A DNA stretch of 64,000 bases. It comes from Cichorium intybus. Its lineage: Eukaryota > Streptophyta > Magnoliopsida > Asterales > Asteraceae. The DNA lies in NCBI GenBank assembly GCA_023525715.1, contig CM042017.1, positions 75,936,166 to 76,000,165 on the forward strand, in the 5' to 3' direction. Positions 12,895-24,779 of this stretch are shown in pieces. The translations under genes and the position numbers were made by a program. Numbering within the stretch: the first letter of the stretch is position 1; each line of letters opens with the position of its first letter. The notes under the pieces were generated by a model. It was not told where the DNA came from, ran no database searches, and worked only from the letters and a program-made list of their open reading frames with translations.

Positions 12895-12977
<83 letters not shown>
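12895..12977. repeat. (TA)n microsatellite
   Basis: About 41 TA units following 'atatgaatc'. It is the right-hand partner of the array at 12145-12254. Confidence 0.97.
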
Positions 12978-12982
<5 letters not shown>

Positions 12983-13059
12983 CATGAAAAATACTCACTG
13001 ATTACTCCCCGCCTAGCCGATTAGTCGCTACTCGCTAGTCCGCCGACCTGGTAGCGCCT

Positions 13060-13930
13060 AGCGACATTTGCAACACTTCCGTAACACGAATGACCTCGCA
13101 AGCCAAGTCTTTGCTACTTCTAAACTTGCCATTGAAAATAATATCATTTGATTAATCCAAAAGGACCAAGCAATAGCGATAAGAACGACTGTCACACCAA
13201 TATAAACGTGTTTTCTAGACCCATTCCCTAGGTTGGTAATGCGTAGCAGTGAGACAGTCTTGAAGGGGATACGTTCCACCATTGATCTAAGATGGCCCTA
13301 ACTTCCAAAATATTGGACACTCCATAAAAAGATCCCCCCCCCCCCCCCCGATTTGGTTGTGGAGTTGCAATTGGGGTATAAGAGATCAATATTTTGGACA
13401 CTAATTCTGCTAAGGTTGTATCTAGTCGGTAATCTGTAGAGACGCGCTCTCCAAATAAGAATGTTTGCCTTACGAGGTGCAATATTGCACCAAGGGTATT
13501 GGTGTCGCTGTGAAGTAAGGTATTGTTATCAATAATATTTCTTAGAGAAGTGACAATGTAACAATCATTTGGCCCAAACATCCATTGCCATGTGTCATCG
13601 TGGAGGTAGAAGTAACTGTTGATGTCAACGTGGTCACCACCTACCATGTACCACCACGATTAGCAGCGCCTCTAGTTCTGCCAAGGCCTCCATCATGACC
13701 ATGCAAAGCCTGTATCGATCTTTTCTAGGTGGACCCATCTTCCTGCCTGAATCTCTACCACCATTTTCCAAGAAGATAAAGGTTCAGCGCCCTTAAACTT
13801 CCCAACTCTAAGCCCTATTTTCCTTGAAATTCAGAACCTTCTTCCTTGCAATCCAAGAAATCTTGGAGATGTTGTTAACGCCTCCCCAAAAGAACTTTCT
13901 GTAAATACCTTCAACGTGGTCACCACTTAG
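13060..13930 (-). pseudogene. LINE (non-LTR retrotransposon) ORF2 C-terminal fragment
   Basis: The minus strand near 13915-13640 reads FFWGGVNNISKISWIARKKV with NRGLRVGKFKGAEPL after it. This is the segment that follows the reverse transcriptase in plant LINE ORF2. Further on (13647-13228) comes a region like the zinc-binding reverse-transcriptase tail (zf-RVT): WQWMFGPNDCYIVTSLRNII and later LDQWWNVS. Frames are broken between these pieces and the catalytic RT core is missing. An 18-base C homopolymer lies at about 13332-13349. Confidence 0.7.
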
Positions 13931-14003
13931 GGTTTATGAAAAAAAATCATAAATTATCATTTGCTTCACAATCTATTAACTCAACTATAATCAAGAACAC
14001 ATT

Positions 14004-15599
14004 TGTAAGACCCTAATCCTAAAATGCCAAGTCTTGAGTTTAAAGAAATCAGATTTTGGGAGAAAAGTGGTTAATATGCTTTTAGCGGTCGCTAATGTGC
14101 TTCTACTGAGTGGGTTTGCACGATGTGTAGTTAGCGACGCTACTTGCTGATTTTGGGCTAAAACCCTAGATTTTGTTGTTTGGGTCGTTTTTAAGGGTGG
14201 GAACCCTGGGGCAACTGCCATGTCTTCATTTTCAGCCTCTAGAACGTCCATTTTCCTCTCTAAGTCTCTTTGGATGAATTTTTGGCCTCTTGGGAAGGAT
14301 TTTTGATGCTTGGATGGTGTTAGAAGAGTGATGGTGATTCTAGAAGTTGTTTCTCTTGGGTGAAGCTTCAAAGATCTGCATTTTTTGGACCACTGTGAGT
14401 AAAGTTCCCACCTTTACGCATTTTTAAGGTTCATATTGTGTTTTAGTGGGATTTTATGGATTGAAATGGAGTGATGGTCCCTTTTTAGTGTTGTCCATGG
14501 TTGGGAAAGATAAAGTTTGGAACTTTATCCCTTTAAGTCCTGATTTAGAACCATTGAGTTGGTTTAGAGAGTAAACCAAACTCTCTTGGGTGGGTTTGTT
14601 GAGTTTTAAACCATTTTGGACTTGGATCTTGTTCATGAGCTTGCATGGCTATGTTTGGATGGTAACGTTAGGATTCTTATAGACCTAGGGACTGTTTGGA
14701 AGGTTCCTGGAAGTTTTAGGACTTTGGCTAAATGGATTAGGAGCTTAATGTGTTTTTGAGACTGTTCATAGTTAGCGATGCTAACTAGGGAAGTTAGCGG
14801 CGCTAACTACATGTTGACCACTGACTTTGACTTTGACATTTGATCGTTGACTTTTTACTTTTGGTCAAACTTGAGGGTTTGGGATACTGGTCTTAGAGGA
14901 TTATCCTGGGATTTAGGAAGTTCTAAGTGGACTTTTGGTCAAACTTGAGGGTTTGGGATACTGGTCTTAGGGATTATCCTGTTTGGGATTTAGGAAGTTC
15001 TAAGTGGAGTTTATCCTTGTTAGGAAGTTCGTGTTGTCGAATCTGAAGACGCGCATGAGGAGTCTTGTCTGGATTTACGGATCAGGTGAGTCTTCTCACT
15101 ATACTATGGGTAAAGTTACATGCATAGGTAGCTCAATTATTGTGTGTAGTAATGTGTTTGTATGTGCCTTACGTGATTGCTAACGGATCAGGGCAAGCCC
15201 GAGAGTCAAACGATGATTATCGACGGATCGGGGCAAGCCCAAGAGTCGAACGATGAGTTGATTATCGATAGATCGGGGCAAGCCCGAAAGTCAAACGATG
15301 ATTTTATGTGATGAATCGTGTGATATTTTGGGGTACTCACTAAGCTTTGTGCTTACTCTTTCACCCTAACTGTTTTCAGGTATTTGCTGGCTTGAGCTTG
15401 GAGCATGGCACGACTGTACTGCATCTGAAGTTTTAGTATCTAAGTCTTCCGTTGAATAATGCTTAAAAATGTTTTGATAACTACGATTTCTATGTTTTAA
15501 ATATCAAGTTTTAATTTGGATGGTTTTCTTTGACAACCTGTTTTATGTATTTGAACCGTTTTTAAAACGAAAATTTATTATGGAAATTAGGACGTTACA
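14004..15599. mobile_element. Solo LTR with 5-bp target duplication ACATT
   Basis: Starts TGTAAGACCC and ends GGACGTTACA, giving TG...CA termini. It is flanked by ACATT at 13999-14003 and 15600-15604. At 1596 bp with no internal region it reads as the product of recombination between two LTRs of one Ty3/gypsy-type element. It carries palindromic words of the TTAGCGNCGCTAA type (14080-14140, 14770-14815). Orientation is probably plus, judged by the ending. Confidence 0.85.
15176..15300. repeat. Three-unit tandem repeat inside the solo LTR
   Basis: Three copies of about 40-48 bases with the core 'gatcggggcaagcccgagagtc'. Each contains the small palindrome GGGGCAAGCCC. Confidence 0.85.
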
Positions 15600-15604
15600 A
15601 CATT

Positions 15605-17134
15605 ATTGGTCCTTCCCTAGTATGTGTGTCTCTTTCACAGGTCATGTATGACTAGAGGGTAATTAGGGTTTCTTATCTAATTACCCAATTTGACCTATTC
15701 CTTTACACTCTCACAGGGGGAATTGAAATCTTACTTTTATAATGATGGTGATAATGCTTTATTCCCTTTAATTCTTGATATTCCTTCTTGATTTAAGTTC
15801 ATAGAGGTTAATGATCATTCTCCAGCTCTCTATCACAGTGAAAATATAGAAGAAAATGAAGAAGTAACCAACCTAAGTCCTTATTTCTATTTTAATTCTA
15901 TCTCATAATCGTGTGGCTATGATGATGAGTCACGCCACTACTCGTATGAAATTGTGTCGTGAGACCCACACCATACTCAAATTTCGGAATTATCTCTATT
16001 AGAGCATTGCACTTATGATTGTGTCGTTAAGTTTACACAGAAACATTTCTTCTATCCCTTTTCCTGCTCAAAACCATATTTACACAATACCATAGCAACA
16101 CTTTATTCTGACCAGCCACATACACATGGCTTTATACACCACAAGGTACTATATCACGAGTTCCTACTAAAATAGGTTAAAACGCACTTATCGAAAAAAC
16201 ATGTGGGTCATAGAATACTAGTCAAAAGCTAAAGATATTAATGTGACTTCTGAAAAGGAAAATGTTATTAAGGACTTTTGAGAGCAAAATGTTTTTACAT
16301 GATTTGTTATGAAAGGCTTGTAAAGAAATTTTTTATACGATTTGTTATGAAAGGTATTCGAAAGCAAAATATCATTAAAAGATTTTGAAAATAAAGAGTT
16401 ATTACATGGTTTGATGACAAGGGTTTTGAAAATTATTGATTTATTTATGAATCTCTTTTATGTCTAAATCCATGTAACTATTACATGGTTTGATGACAAG
16501 GGCTTTTGAAAATTATTGAACTATTTATTAGTATATTTTTTTTCTAAACCCATGTAACTCACAAGACAAGTTTGTCTCATGTATATTTATTTTAATGTCA
16601 TGTATCCCGTGAACATATTGATTTGCTTTGGATAAGAGAATTGAAGGGTATAGAAGTCACATGAAGCTTAATAAATAGAAATGATGTTTGGAAGATAGAT
16701 TAACCACCTCGAAGGTATAGTCATGTTATATATTGATCAAAAGTTTGTTTATAGTATAGTATCACCCTTATTGTTATGTTGTAATGTTTTAGTATGTCTC
16801 GAGTTTTATTTTGGGATGTCTTTATTATGATTGATTCTGTATGGATTTATTCAGATTTCCCATAGGTCATGCCGAATTTTTGGTAAAAGTGTTAAAATAC
16901 TTTTGGGATGTTAGCTTTTGAATTTCTTATTACTTTACTATGGTTATGTTAATATAAAATTGTAACCCCCAAGGTATGTAAACATTTCAATAATGTTTTG
17001 ATTTTGTTTAGGACCAAAATTTAAGATATGACTTAATGTCATAAGAAAAGTTTTTTTAAAGATGTGGTTTAATACCATAAAGTTCTATAAAGTAATACAC
17101 TACTTAAAGTGTGTTAAAGATTGGGATGTTACAG
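15605..17134. mobile_element. Degenerate gypsy LTR sequence
   Basis: The right part ends 'gattgggatgttaca', a Ty3/gypsy LTR-type ending. The stretch near 16550-16620 ('catgtaactcacaagacaag...ttaatgtcatgta') resembles the LTR of the intact element at 60850-60905. The left boundary and target repeats are not found. No open reading frame of note. Confidence 0.45.
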
Positions 17135-17139
17135 TTTAT

Positions 17140-18249
17140 TGACAACGCCTAGTGATATCAAGTATTTTAGGCATTGTTGAGCCCTGTTCTTGATAAAATT
17201 ATATCAAATATGTCTGGGTATTCTCACTTTTCGTGCCAGGACTTGTTTGGAGAAAAAGAATGGAAATAGGGACTAAAAGCGTGCAAAAAGGAAGAAGTTG
17301 GAAAGAATGGAAAATCAAGGAAACACGTACGCGCGCAGCGGATACATCATCTACGCGACGCGGGCTTAAGGCGGTGGAACACATTCAAATACCGAAGAAA
17401 CGGGAAAAGATTAGTACGCGCGCCGCGGATTTCACTTCTGCGCGGCGCGGTTGCGGGAAATTTGCAAGTATAAATAGATGCATTTCCAGCCGAAAACCCT
17501 AGCAAAGACCGGGTGTAAAATCGACCTTGAAGCTCTTTGACTCCAAGATTTCGTTCCAGAAGACTCTCATTTGGTATTGGTTAGTTTTAGATTTTATTTG
17601 TAATTAATTAGTTTGGATTAAGCTTGGTTTTCTATCTTTGGGAGTGACAACCATTGATATTAAGCTTTGGCTTTTGTTTTTGGATCATTTACTTATTGTT
17701 TTTATGTTGGATTCGGATTTGGTGAATGAGAAGCATTTAGTTACATTTAATCTTAGCTTTTCGGTGTTTTTATGCTTGTGTTTGGTTTTGATTGATTGGT
17801 TTGTGTTTGGATATTGCTTTGACCTTGTTGGGACTGTTTTCCTTTGCTGAAATCAGTAGCTAATTAGGTTAGTTTTTAGGCATTAAACTTGGGCTAGTAA
17901 CTGTTCAGTAGAACTTTAGTTAGTGGCTAGTTTATGCTTTGCTTGGTTTTGCTAGTTTGGATGCCTTTGATTGCTTCTGATTCAGAGATGTACTTCTGAT
18001 TTCAGAAAGTGACTAGGTTATTTGAGCTTAGCTTAGCTTGGCTTGAGTGTGATTGATCATTGCTTTCTGGTATTAGTGATTAGGAAGGTAGAAACTAGAT
18101 CCTCCGACTGTAGCTGTGACACTACTAGTTGGTAATCTCTCATCTAGTCTAACCACGAAGCTCCTGCGGATCGACCCTGACTACCGCTATACTAGTGTGC
18201 GTTAGGTTTTTCTCTTATTTTTTACCACACGACGACCGCTGCGTTGTCA
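17140..18249 (+). mobile_element. Athila-type solo LTR (LTR copy 1)
   Basis: Full 1110-bp LTR with 8-base inverted ends TGACAACG...CGTTGTCA. TTTAT target duplications stand on both sides (17135-17139 and 18250-18254). A CpG-dense patch (about 17325-17457) lies just before a TATA box (TATAAATAG near 17470). The sequence differs from LTR copy 3 (25796-26905, same length) at only a handful of positions by eye, so it is young. It stands without an adjacent internal region. Confidence 0.9.
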
Positions 18250-18290
18250 TTTATCCTTTTACTTATTTATGATTGAAGAAGGTTTTGACA

Positions 18291-20640
18291 TGTCACACCC
18301 CCAAACCACGATGGCGGAAACGTCTGAGGGTGGATGACTTCATGAACAGTATCACAACAACGTTTGTACAATAGTGATCAAAGCAAACACATCCATCATA
18401 TACATAATTGTAAATGTTACAATAGTTCAAAAGATTGTATGTTTTGAATACAATTACAATATGATATCAAAATACATAGTATGACGCCATAGCGGCCCAT
18501 CGTCAAAGGTTGTAGTTACCCTATCAATTTCCTGAGAATACAAGTAGTTTGAAAGAGTATCAACATTACGTTGGTGAGTTCATAAGATTTTTGTATGAGA
18601 AAATCCATAATCCTTTTTCCTTGTAGAAAGATAGTGTTGAAACCATAAAATCCAATATTTTCTTATAAATGAGTAGTAGTCTTAAAACCCAAAGACCGAA
18701 AATGTATAGGTATTTGTATACTTGAAAATAGTATTACGTAGTTTTATTTTTGTATAAAACCGTGTAAATAGGTGTTTAGTGGTAGTCGAATCGTAGATTT
18801 AATTCCACAAAAGTCGTATGCATAAGTAAACCGTACTTATATTTATATCTTTGATAAAACATAGTTTTAATTCCCATAGAATCAGTGTGTATAAGTAAAA
18901 CCATACTTATATTTGTAACTTGTTAAAATGTAGTTTTAATACCATAAAACTTGTATGAGGAATCTCTTTCCTTGTAAAATGTAGTATTGTAATCCAAGAA
19001 AATCCAATATTTTTTTATAAATGTATCCAAGTCCTTAAAACCCCAGGACTAAAATGTATAGCATAGTTTGTAGTATAAAGCCATTGAAAATGTATATTTC
19101 CACGTAAACAATTTAATAAGTTGATTTCCCATGCGAGACGTCCTATAACCATAGTGTGACCATGTAGGCCTGCTTCGACGTTCTTCAGGCGTCGGACTGT
19201 TATGACATTTGTCACCTCAGACCCGTCGGTCTAGCTGTAGCTAGCAGCTCAGGTGCGGGGTTGTCAATCCCGTATAGATCTATACACAAATATCACGCTC
19301 TCTTACCGAGACTCTGGTTATAAATTTCAGGACTTATAGTATGTACTTAAATAAGCACTGTGAAGACCCGTCTCACAAAAATGTATGTATCAATCAACTT
19401 GTTAAAGTTTGTATATGAAAAACCTTTGTATTTGTCCATTGTCATTTTTCCCATGATAATATAGTAATGTATAATAATTATATATTTTATATAATTATTT
19501 GTCTTCTTTAAAACGTCATAGTAACATTTGTATCAACAAACTATTCCTATAATAGTTTATTTTTAATATTCCGTTGTGAAAAGCATATATTTACAAATAT
19601 ATGTGAAATAACTTATTTAGATGGTTATAAAGAACTTCTTTTAAGATATATTCTCCACAATAGTGGTATAATAAATTGGTTATACCCTTTATTAATTCCA
19701 ATATAATATTTCATGACTATCAAATAAAGAACGGCCAGGTAGAAGATCAAATGGGGAGGCAGGACCCTTTCAGCGTATAAGCCTTTCGGAAATCCAACAA
19801 CCTAGCCCAAATGATCGGCGTAGACACCGCCCTCGTAAGTAGATCATTCGATATTATTTTTGGAATTATAATTGAATTGTTTAATGATGTTTACAAAATT
19901 CGTATTCTGTTTACTATTGTTATAAATGAGTATAAATAACTATTTGTATAGTATAACTTGTATTCTCCCCCTTAAAAACTTGAATAAAGATAAAAAGAAG
20001 GGGTATGAACTCACCTCAATGTCGACTAGAATCTTATCGCCAATTGTTGTTAGATCGTCCGACTCTTCGTGCTTCTAACTCGAACTCACTATATGTATAA
20101 CTGAAATATCTACTTCTAACGCCATTCTTCGTATATTTCTATATATATATCGAAGAATCTTGTAACAATACTATCTAGTGATATAGAGATCGAGATTTGA
20201 GGTGTGACAAAATGAGAGGATTGAAGCCTCTATTTATAGTAAATTTATTTTCGTATAACGGCCCTCAAAATAAAAATATTTGACGTTTATAGCTTTTAGA
20301 AATTGTTAATGACAAAACATACCCTTAAAATACTCTTTAAATATATTTAATAGTTTTTATATAAAATGAATGATTTTTTGTTTATAAAAATATGATCTAC
20401 AAAAATCGTAGTTTAATAATATCAACTTTTTAACTAAAAGACTTTAACGAATTAACGAAAGGGTATTAATTGTAAGTTTAATAAAAATATAGGGTTTAAA
20501 TGTAAATACAATTTCATTTTAAAGAAAAATAAAATATTAAATATAAAACTAATATCAATAATATTACATTTTGACGTCAGATTGTTCGTATCGACGATAC
20601 CGTTTTGACGGTAATTTTTCCGTTTTATAAAACGTCATAA
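18291..20640 (-). mobile_element. Truncated Tekay-type LTR (first copy)
   Basis: Begins TGTCACACCCCC right after TGACA (18286-18290) and matches 26947-29296 almost base for base. It stops abruptly at 20640, where the sequence switches into the middle of an Athila LTR. The shared bases at the switch are AATA. It carries a TATA box on the minus strand ('ctatttatag' near 20230). This is the first copy of a duplicated LTR, cut at the duplication breakpoint. Confidence 0.85.
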
Positions 20641-21499
20641 TACCGAAGAAACGGGAAAAGATTAGTACACGCGCCGCGGATTTCACTTCTGCGCGGCGCG
20701 GTTGCGGGAAATTTGCAAGTATAAATAGATGCATTTCCAGCCGAAAACCCTAGCAAAGACCGGGTGTAAAATCGACCTTGAAGCTCTTTGACTCCAAGAT
20801 TTCGTTCCAGAAGACTCTCATTTGGTATTGGTTAGTTTTAGATTTTATTTGTAATTAATTAGTTTGGATTAAGCTTGGTTTTCTATCTTTGGGAGTGACA
20901 ACCATTGATATTAAGCTTTGGCTTTTGTTTTTGGATCATTTACTTACTGTTTTTATGTTGGATTCGGATTTGGTGAATGAGAAGCATTTAGTTACATTTA
21001 ATCTTAGCTTTTCGGTGTTTTTATGCTTGTGTTTGGTTTTGATTGATTGGTTTGTGTTTGGATATTGCTTTGACCTTGTTGGGACTGTTTTCCTTTGTTG
21101 AAATCAGTAGCTAATTAGGTTAGTTTTTAGGCATTAAACTTGGGCTAGTAACTGTTCAGTAGAACTTTAGTTAGTGGCTAGTTTATGCTTTGCTTGGTTT
21201 TGCTAGTTTGGATGCCTTTGATTGCTTCTGATTCAGAGATGTACTTCTGATTTCAGAAAGTGACTAGGTTATTTGAGCTTAGCTTAGCTTGGCTTGAGTG
21301 TGATTGATCATTGCTTTCTGGTATTAGTGATTAGGAAGGTAGAAACTAGATCCTCCGACTGTAGCTTGACACTACTAGTTGGTAATCTCTCATCTAGTCT
21401 AACCACGAAGCTCCTGCAGATCGACCCTGACTACCGCTATACTAGTGTGTGTTAGGTTTTTCTCTTATTTTTGACCGCACGACGACCGCTGCGTTGTCA
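20639..21499 (+). mobile_element. Athila 5' LTR lacking its first 250 bases (LTR copy 2)
   Basis: Matches LTR copy 1 from its position 17390 to the end and finishes with CGTTGTCA, directly followed by the primer binding site. The missing left part includes the TG terminus. What remains still holds the second CpG cluster, the TATAAATAG box and the R/U5 part. Confidence 0.88.
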
Positions 21500-21503
21500 A
21501 ATT

Positions 21504-21522
21504 TTGGCGCCGTTGTCGGGGA
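21504..21522 (+). promoter_or_regulatory. Athila primer binding site
   Basis: TTGGCGCCGTTGTCGGGGA, four bases after the LTR. It differs by one base from the tRNA-Asp-complementary sequence usual for Athila elements (TGGCGCCGTTGCCGGGGA). It fixes the plus orientation of the element. Confidence 0.88.
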
Positions 21523-21618
21523 GCTGTGCGCTTAGATTAGGTGATTTGTAGGACTTAGTTTCTGATTTTTGATGTTTGATTTTAGTTTGCTGATTTTTGG
21601 TATGTGTACATCCTTATA

Positions 21619-22818
21619 ATGGGTGATTACATGTACCCGGATCAGTATGATTATTATGAAAATCCGGCCGACACCTATTACGAGGATGATTGTTATAATA
21701 GATCATTCGATGACAATGGATGGCGGACCGAGGAGTCATCTCAGCCTGAGAATTCTGTAACTTGGGCCCAACTGTGGGTATTCATGTATAACAACTACCA
21801 TGAGCAGAAGGACCAGGCTGAAGCTCTTGAAAAAGTGCAAGCTTCTTTAGATAGGTTAGAGGAAAGTTGGAAATGTTCACCACCTTCGCCAGAACCGGAG
21901 GTGAGTGATTTTTATACCAATGATAATGTGTGTGAACTTGCATCACCTGAATATGTGATGGAAGGGCATACACCGTGGGAAAATCAAGAGACCATTGAGG
22001 TGGTCGAAACGGTTGTTGAGGAAGAGGTTGTAGGTGACAATGCTACCTTTGACTCAACAGCTTTTGATGTTTTTGATGTTTTTGAGAATGTTGATAATAT
22101 TGATCTGGTGATGTGTGAATCTGTCCCATCACCAGATAATGTGGTTGATGAGGATGTTGAGGAGGGGGCTGTAAGTGACAGTATAGACCCCAGCCCAACA
22201 ATTCCTGAAATTTTTGAAAATTTTGAGAAATTTGAAAGTAAGGATCTGATGATGGGTGACTTTGTACCACCATCAAATCAAATAAGTCACTCACTCTTGG
22301 TTCCGATCCACCTGTTGGACGATGATCAAGAAGTTGATGCTCACGAATTGATATTTGAAAACAATAAACATGATTTTATCACCACTCATGATCCATTCAT
22401 GAATGGCAAATTAGATGTGATCAATACCATCGATGAGGAGATATGGAAGCATACCGATAGGTTGCCTTCTGGTCCCATTCGATTGGAAAATTTTTATTGG
22501 TACTGCAAACCAAAATTGCAACCTGAAGATAGCATGCGAGACACTAGCAACCGAGGTGTGAAACAACTACTGGAAGCGGCCCTGGGTGTGCTACACATCA
22601 AGCGAGTGATTTTGAAGAGAGATAGAAGGAAGGACCGAGCTTGGAGGTTCAAAGCTACTTCCAAGCACTCGCAGGAATTAATCAACAAACAACAGCTGGG
22701 TAGCAACAGGAGAACCAGCAAGCCATTCGATCCAGGAAAGCTGAAGGAGCATTGGGTCAGCGAAGGGACGGTGGTGGCTGAAAATCAGCGAAGGAAGAAG
22801 GCATACGATCCACCGTAG
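21619..22818 (+). CDS. Athila element internal ORF A, function not recognised (399 aa)
   Basis: Open frame from ATG (MGDYMYPDQYDYYENP) shortly behind the primer binding site, in the position of gag. The N-terminal 90 residues are rich in Tyr, Asp and Glu. A helical stretch follows (EQKDQAEALEKVQASLDRLEE begins it). The middle contains two similar acidic blocks: ENVDNIDLVMCESVPSP near residue 155, then EKFESKDLMMGDFVPPS. The last 80 residues are strongly basic (ILKRDRRKDRAWRFKATSKH). No zinc knuckle, protease, RT or integrase motif is seen. It could be a gag-derived or leader protein of a non-autonomous element. The frame is intact in a young element, which hints that it is maintained, but I do not recognise the family. 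Confidence 0.6.
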   Translation: MGDYMYPDQYDYYENPADTYYEDDCYNRSFDDNGWRTEESSQPENSVTWAQLWVFMYNNYHEQKDQAEALEKVQASLDRLEESWKCSPPSPEPEVSDFYTNDNVCELASPEYVMEGHTPWENQETIEVVETVVEEEVVGDNATFDSTAFDVFDVFENVDNIDLVMCESVPSPDNVVDEDVEEGAVSDSIDPSPTIPEIFENFEKFESKDLMMGDFVPPSNQISHSLLVPIHLLDDDQEVDAHELIFENNKHDFITTHDPFMNGKLDVINTIDEEIWKHTDRLPSGPIRLENFYWYCKPKLQPEDSMRDTSNRGVKQLLEAALGVLHIKRVILKRDRRKDRAWRFKATSKHSQELINKQQLGSNRRTSKPFDPGKLKEHWVSEGTVVAENQRRKKAYDPP

Positions 22819-23591
22819 CTGTAGCAGGAATAGCACGTCTGGCTGAAGACGTTAAACTTAGCGCTTGTTGGGAGGCAACCCATCGTGTCATAAGTTAGGA
22901 TATATTTCTTTGAATAAAATACAAAAATACATCAATCTTTTTGCAGGTATCAGTAGTTTGAAATAAGTGTGGGGTCATTTGAGAAGTTTTGAAATTTTTG
23001 AAGTCTGCGCCGCGGATATTTGAATTACGCGACTCGGGATCGTAAACCAACCCGATGCGCAGGGGTTGATTTGATGACACGTGCGACGCGCAAAGTGTAA
23101 ACGCGCGACGCGGTAAACGATCAGTCGGTTTTTTCCTTTATAAGGTAAGCCGCGGCTCACACGAACCACACACGACTCGGAGCTCTGGTTATTGAAATTC
23201 TCTTGCAATTTTTCTTACTCATTTTGTTTCCACTGCCAATGTACGCTATTCTAACTATCTATTACTCGTTAAAACTAGTGATTAGGTAGTTAATTTTAGT
23301 GATTTGCCCAAAATAGTTCAAAACTTAGAATCGCTAATGCTAGCTCATAGGGTGTTTGTTTTGCCAAATGGAGACCCTAGATGAGTTAGTCGGCATCTAG
23401 GCTACCTTGTGGTGTGATTAGATTGAGTTTTAGCAGGTTAAATCGAGATTTTTGATCGGGGTTTGGAAACAGCCGCACGCCGCGCCGCGCCCTTGCTCTT
23501 GGGCCGCGCCGCGGTGCGGCTGGGAAGATAAGGACTGATTTTGCAAAAAAAAAAAATTTGTTGTCTTTTGCGGCTATGTTTCTTTTTGCAG
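22819..23591. other. Athila internal spacer between the two ORFs
   Basis: Holds 'gcgcttgttgggaggcaaccc' near 22860, a word I associate with the stretch after the polyprotein in plant gypsy elements. It also has an AGTGTGGGGT word (22967) and CpG-dense clusters (22995-23115, 23470-23525). It ends in TTTCTTTTTGCAG directly before ATG, which looks like a 3' splice site. No pol sequence lies here. Confidence 0.6.
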
Positions 23592-24779
23592 ATGATGTTC
23601 ATATTGGAGCACGCTTTCCTACAGTTCCCCGAGGGACTGGCCAGTTCTGCAGAGTATACTTCGCGGAGGGACGCGTTGATTGGTCGCCGGGTTCTCGAGG
23701 CGACGGTTATTGACAGAGACATTCTGAGGGATGCAGGGCTCTGGGGTGCGATCGAGCCATTCTTGCATCGCACCTGGACCCATGAGGAGGCATCATTTAC
23801 TTGCCGTGGATGGGACCGGATCATGGCCACTGACGAGGATGTGGTCTATACGGAGCTTCTCCTGGAGTTCCTGTCTACTATCCATTTCGCTCCCAGGGCG
23901 TCGGACCCACGATCCAGGCTTATCCGCTTTCGTTTGGGAGGTGTACAGAGGGAGTGCAACCTCAGGGAGTTCGGGAGGCGCACAGGCATCTATACTCCAG
24001 CGGATCTTCAGCACCGCTACTTTACGCAGTTCTTTGGTGCGTGCATCCAGGGGCAACCGGAGCGGGCTCCCAACATGGAGATTTGGACACCAATGTCCAA
24101 CGTCAGGTACGAGGCAGGGACCTCGAGGGAGAGCCACCTACCCGATCCACTTCACCGCCTCATGCACCGTATCGTCTCCACCTCCATCATGCAGCGGGAG
24201 GGAGGCGAGAAGGTGTCGGGCGACGACATGACATTTCTATGGGCTCTCCTCGACCCGTCCCGATTCCTCCATCTCCCCTTCGCCCTCGCGGTCGCTCTCT
24301 CCACCCACTCGACGGGCGCCTCCAGCAGCAGCCCACTAGCCAGGGGGTATTTTATTACCCGCCTGGCCCGCTCATATGGTATTCTCACTGCCTCCGTGGC
24401 AGCTTCCTTGACCGCTCTACCTCCATCGCGCACTACAGCACGCACTTTGGAGAGGATGCGGCTCATTGAGCAGCAGCGCCCGGGGCAGTTCATCCGGGCA
24501 CCGACCGAGCCTCCTCAGGCACCTCAGCCCGCGTATGCCCAGCCTGGCAGGAGACGCAGGAGGCCAGAACTAGCACCAGAGCCACAGCGACAGCTGCAGG
24601 AGGATCCAGCGGCCATCCATCGGTTGGAGGCCCGGGTTGCGAGGATGGAGGACCAGCTTGAGTGGATCGGGGAGGTACTTTTGGAGTTGGCCACTCAGCA
24701 GGGGCGACGCCCCCGACCATTCCCAGCCAGGACCCATGATCATGAGGCCGGACCCTCCAGGCCACCTGGTAGCGATTGA
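23592..24779 (+). CDS. Athila ORF-1-like protein (395 aa)
   Basis: Intact frame starting MMFILEHAFLQFPEGLASS; the in-frame stretch upstream has only non-ATG starts and a likely splice acceptor. Residues about 20-250 fit the Arabidopsis retrotransposon ORF-1 (ATHILA) family: 'VYTELLLEFLSTIHF' followed by 'IRFRLGGVQRECNLREFGRR' and 'GIYTPADL', a pattern of a TEL-EFL segment then RxGG and EFGR. A Pro/Arg-rich part (PGRRRRRPELAPEP) leads to a short coiled coil (HRLEARVARMEDQLEWIGEVL). The ORF is clearly more GC-rich than the surroundings. It lies downstream of where pol would be, the slot of the env-like ORF in some Athila elements. The function of this family is not established. Confidence 0.7.
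   Translation: MMFILEHAFLQFPEGLASSAEYTSRRDALIGRRVLEATVIDRDILRDAGLWGAIEPFLHRTWTHEEASFTCRGWDRIMATDEDVVYTELLLEFLSTIHFAPRASDPRSRLIRFRLGGVQRECNLREFGRRTGIYTPADLQHRYFTQFFGACIQGQPERAPNMEIWTPMSNVRYEAGTSRESHLPDPLHRLMHRIVSTSIMQREGGEKVSGDDMTFLWALLDPSRFLHLPFALAVALSTHSTGASSSSPLARGYFITRLARSYGILTASVAASLTALPPSRTTARTLERMRLIEQQRPGQFIRAPTEPPQAPQPAYAQPGRRRRRPELAPEPQRQLQEDPAAIHRLEARVARMEDQLEWIGEVLLELATQQGRRPRPFPARTHDHEAGPSRPPGSD

Noticed and set aside
17638..17850. 70-codon frame (MGVTTIDIKLWLLFLDHL) repeated at 20889 and 26294
   Set aside because: Lies in the R/U5 part of the Athila LTR and recurs only with it; hydrophobic composition comes from T-rich sequence.
23731..24469. Overlapping frames on both strands in the GC-rich Athila ORF region
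   Set aside because: Shadows of the ATHILA-type frame; GC-rich sequence has few stops in all frames.
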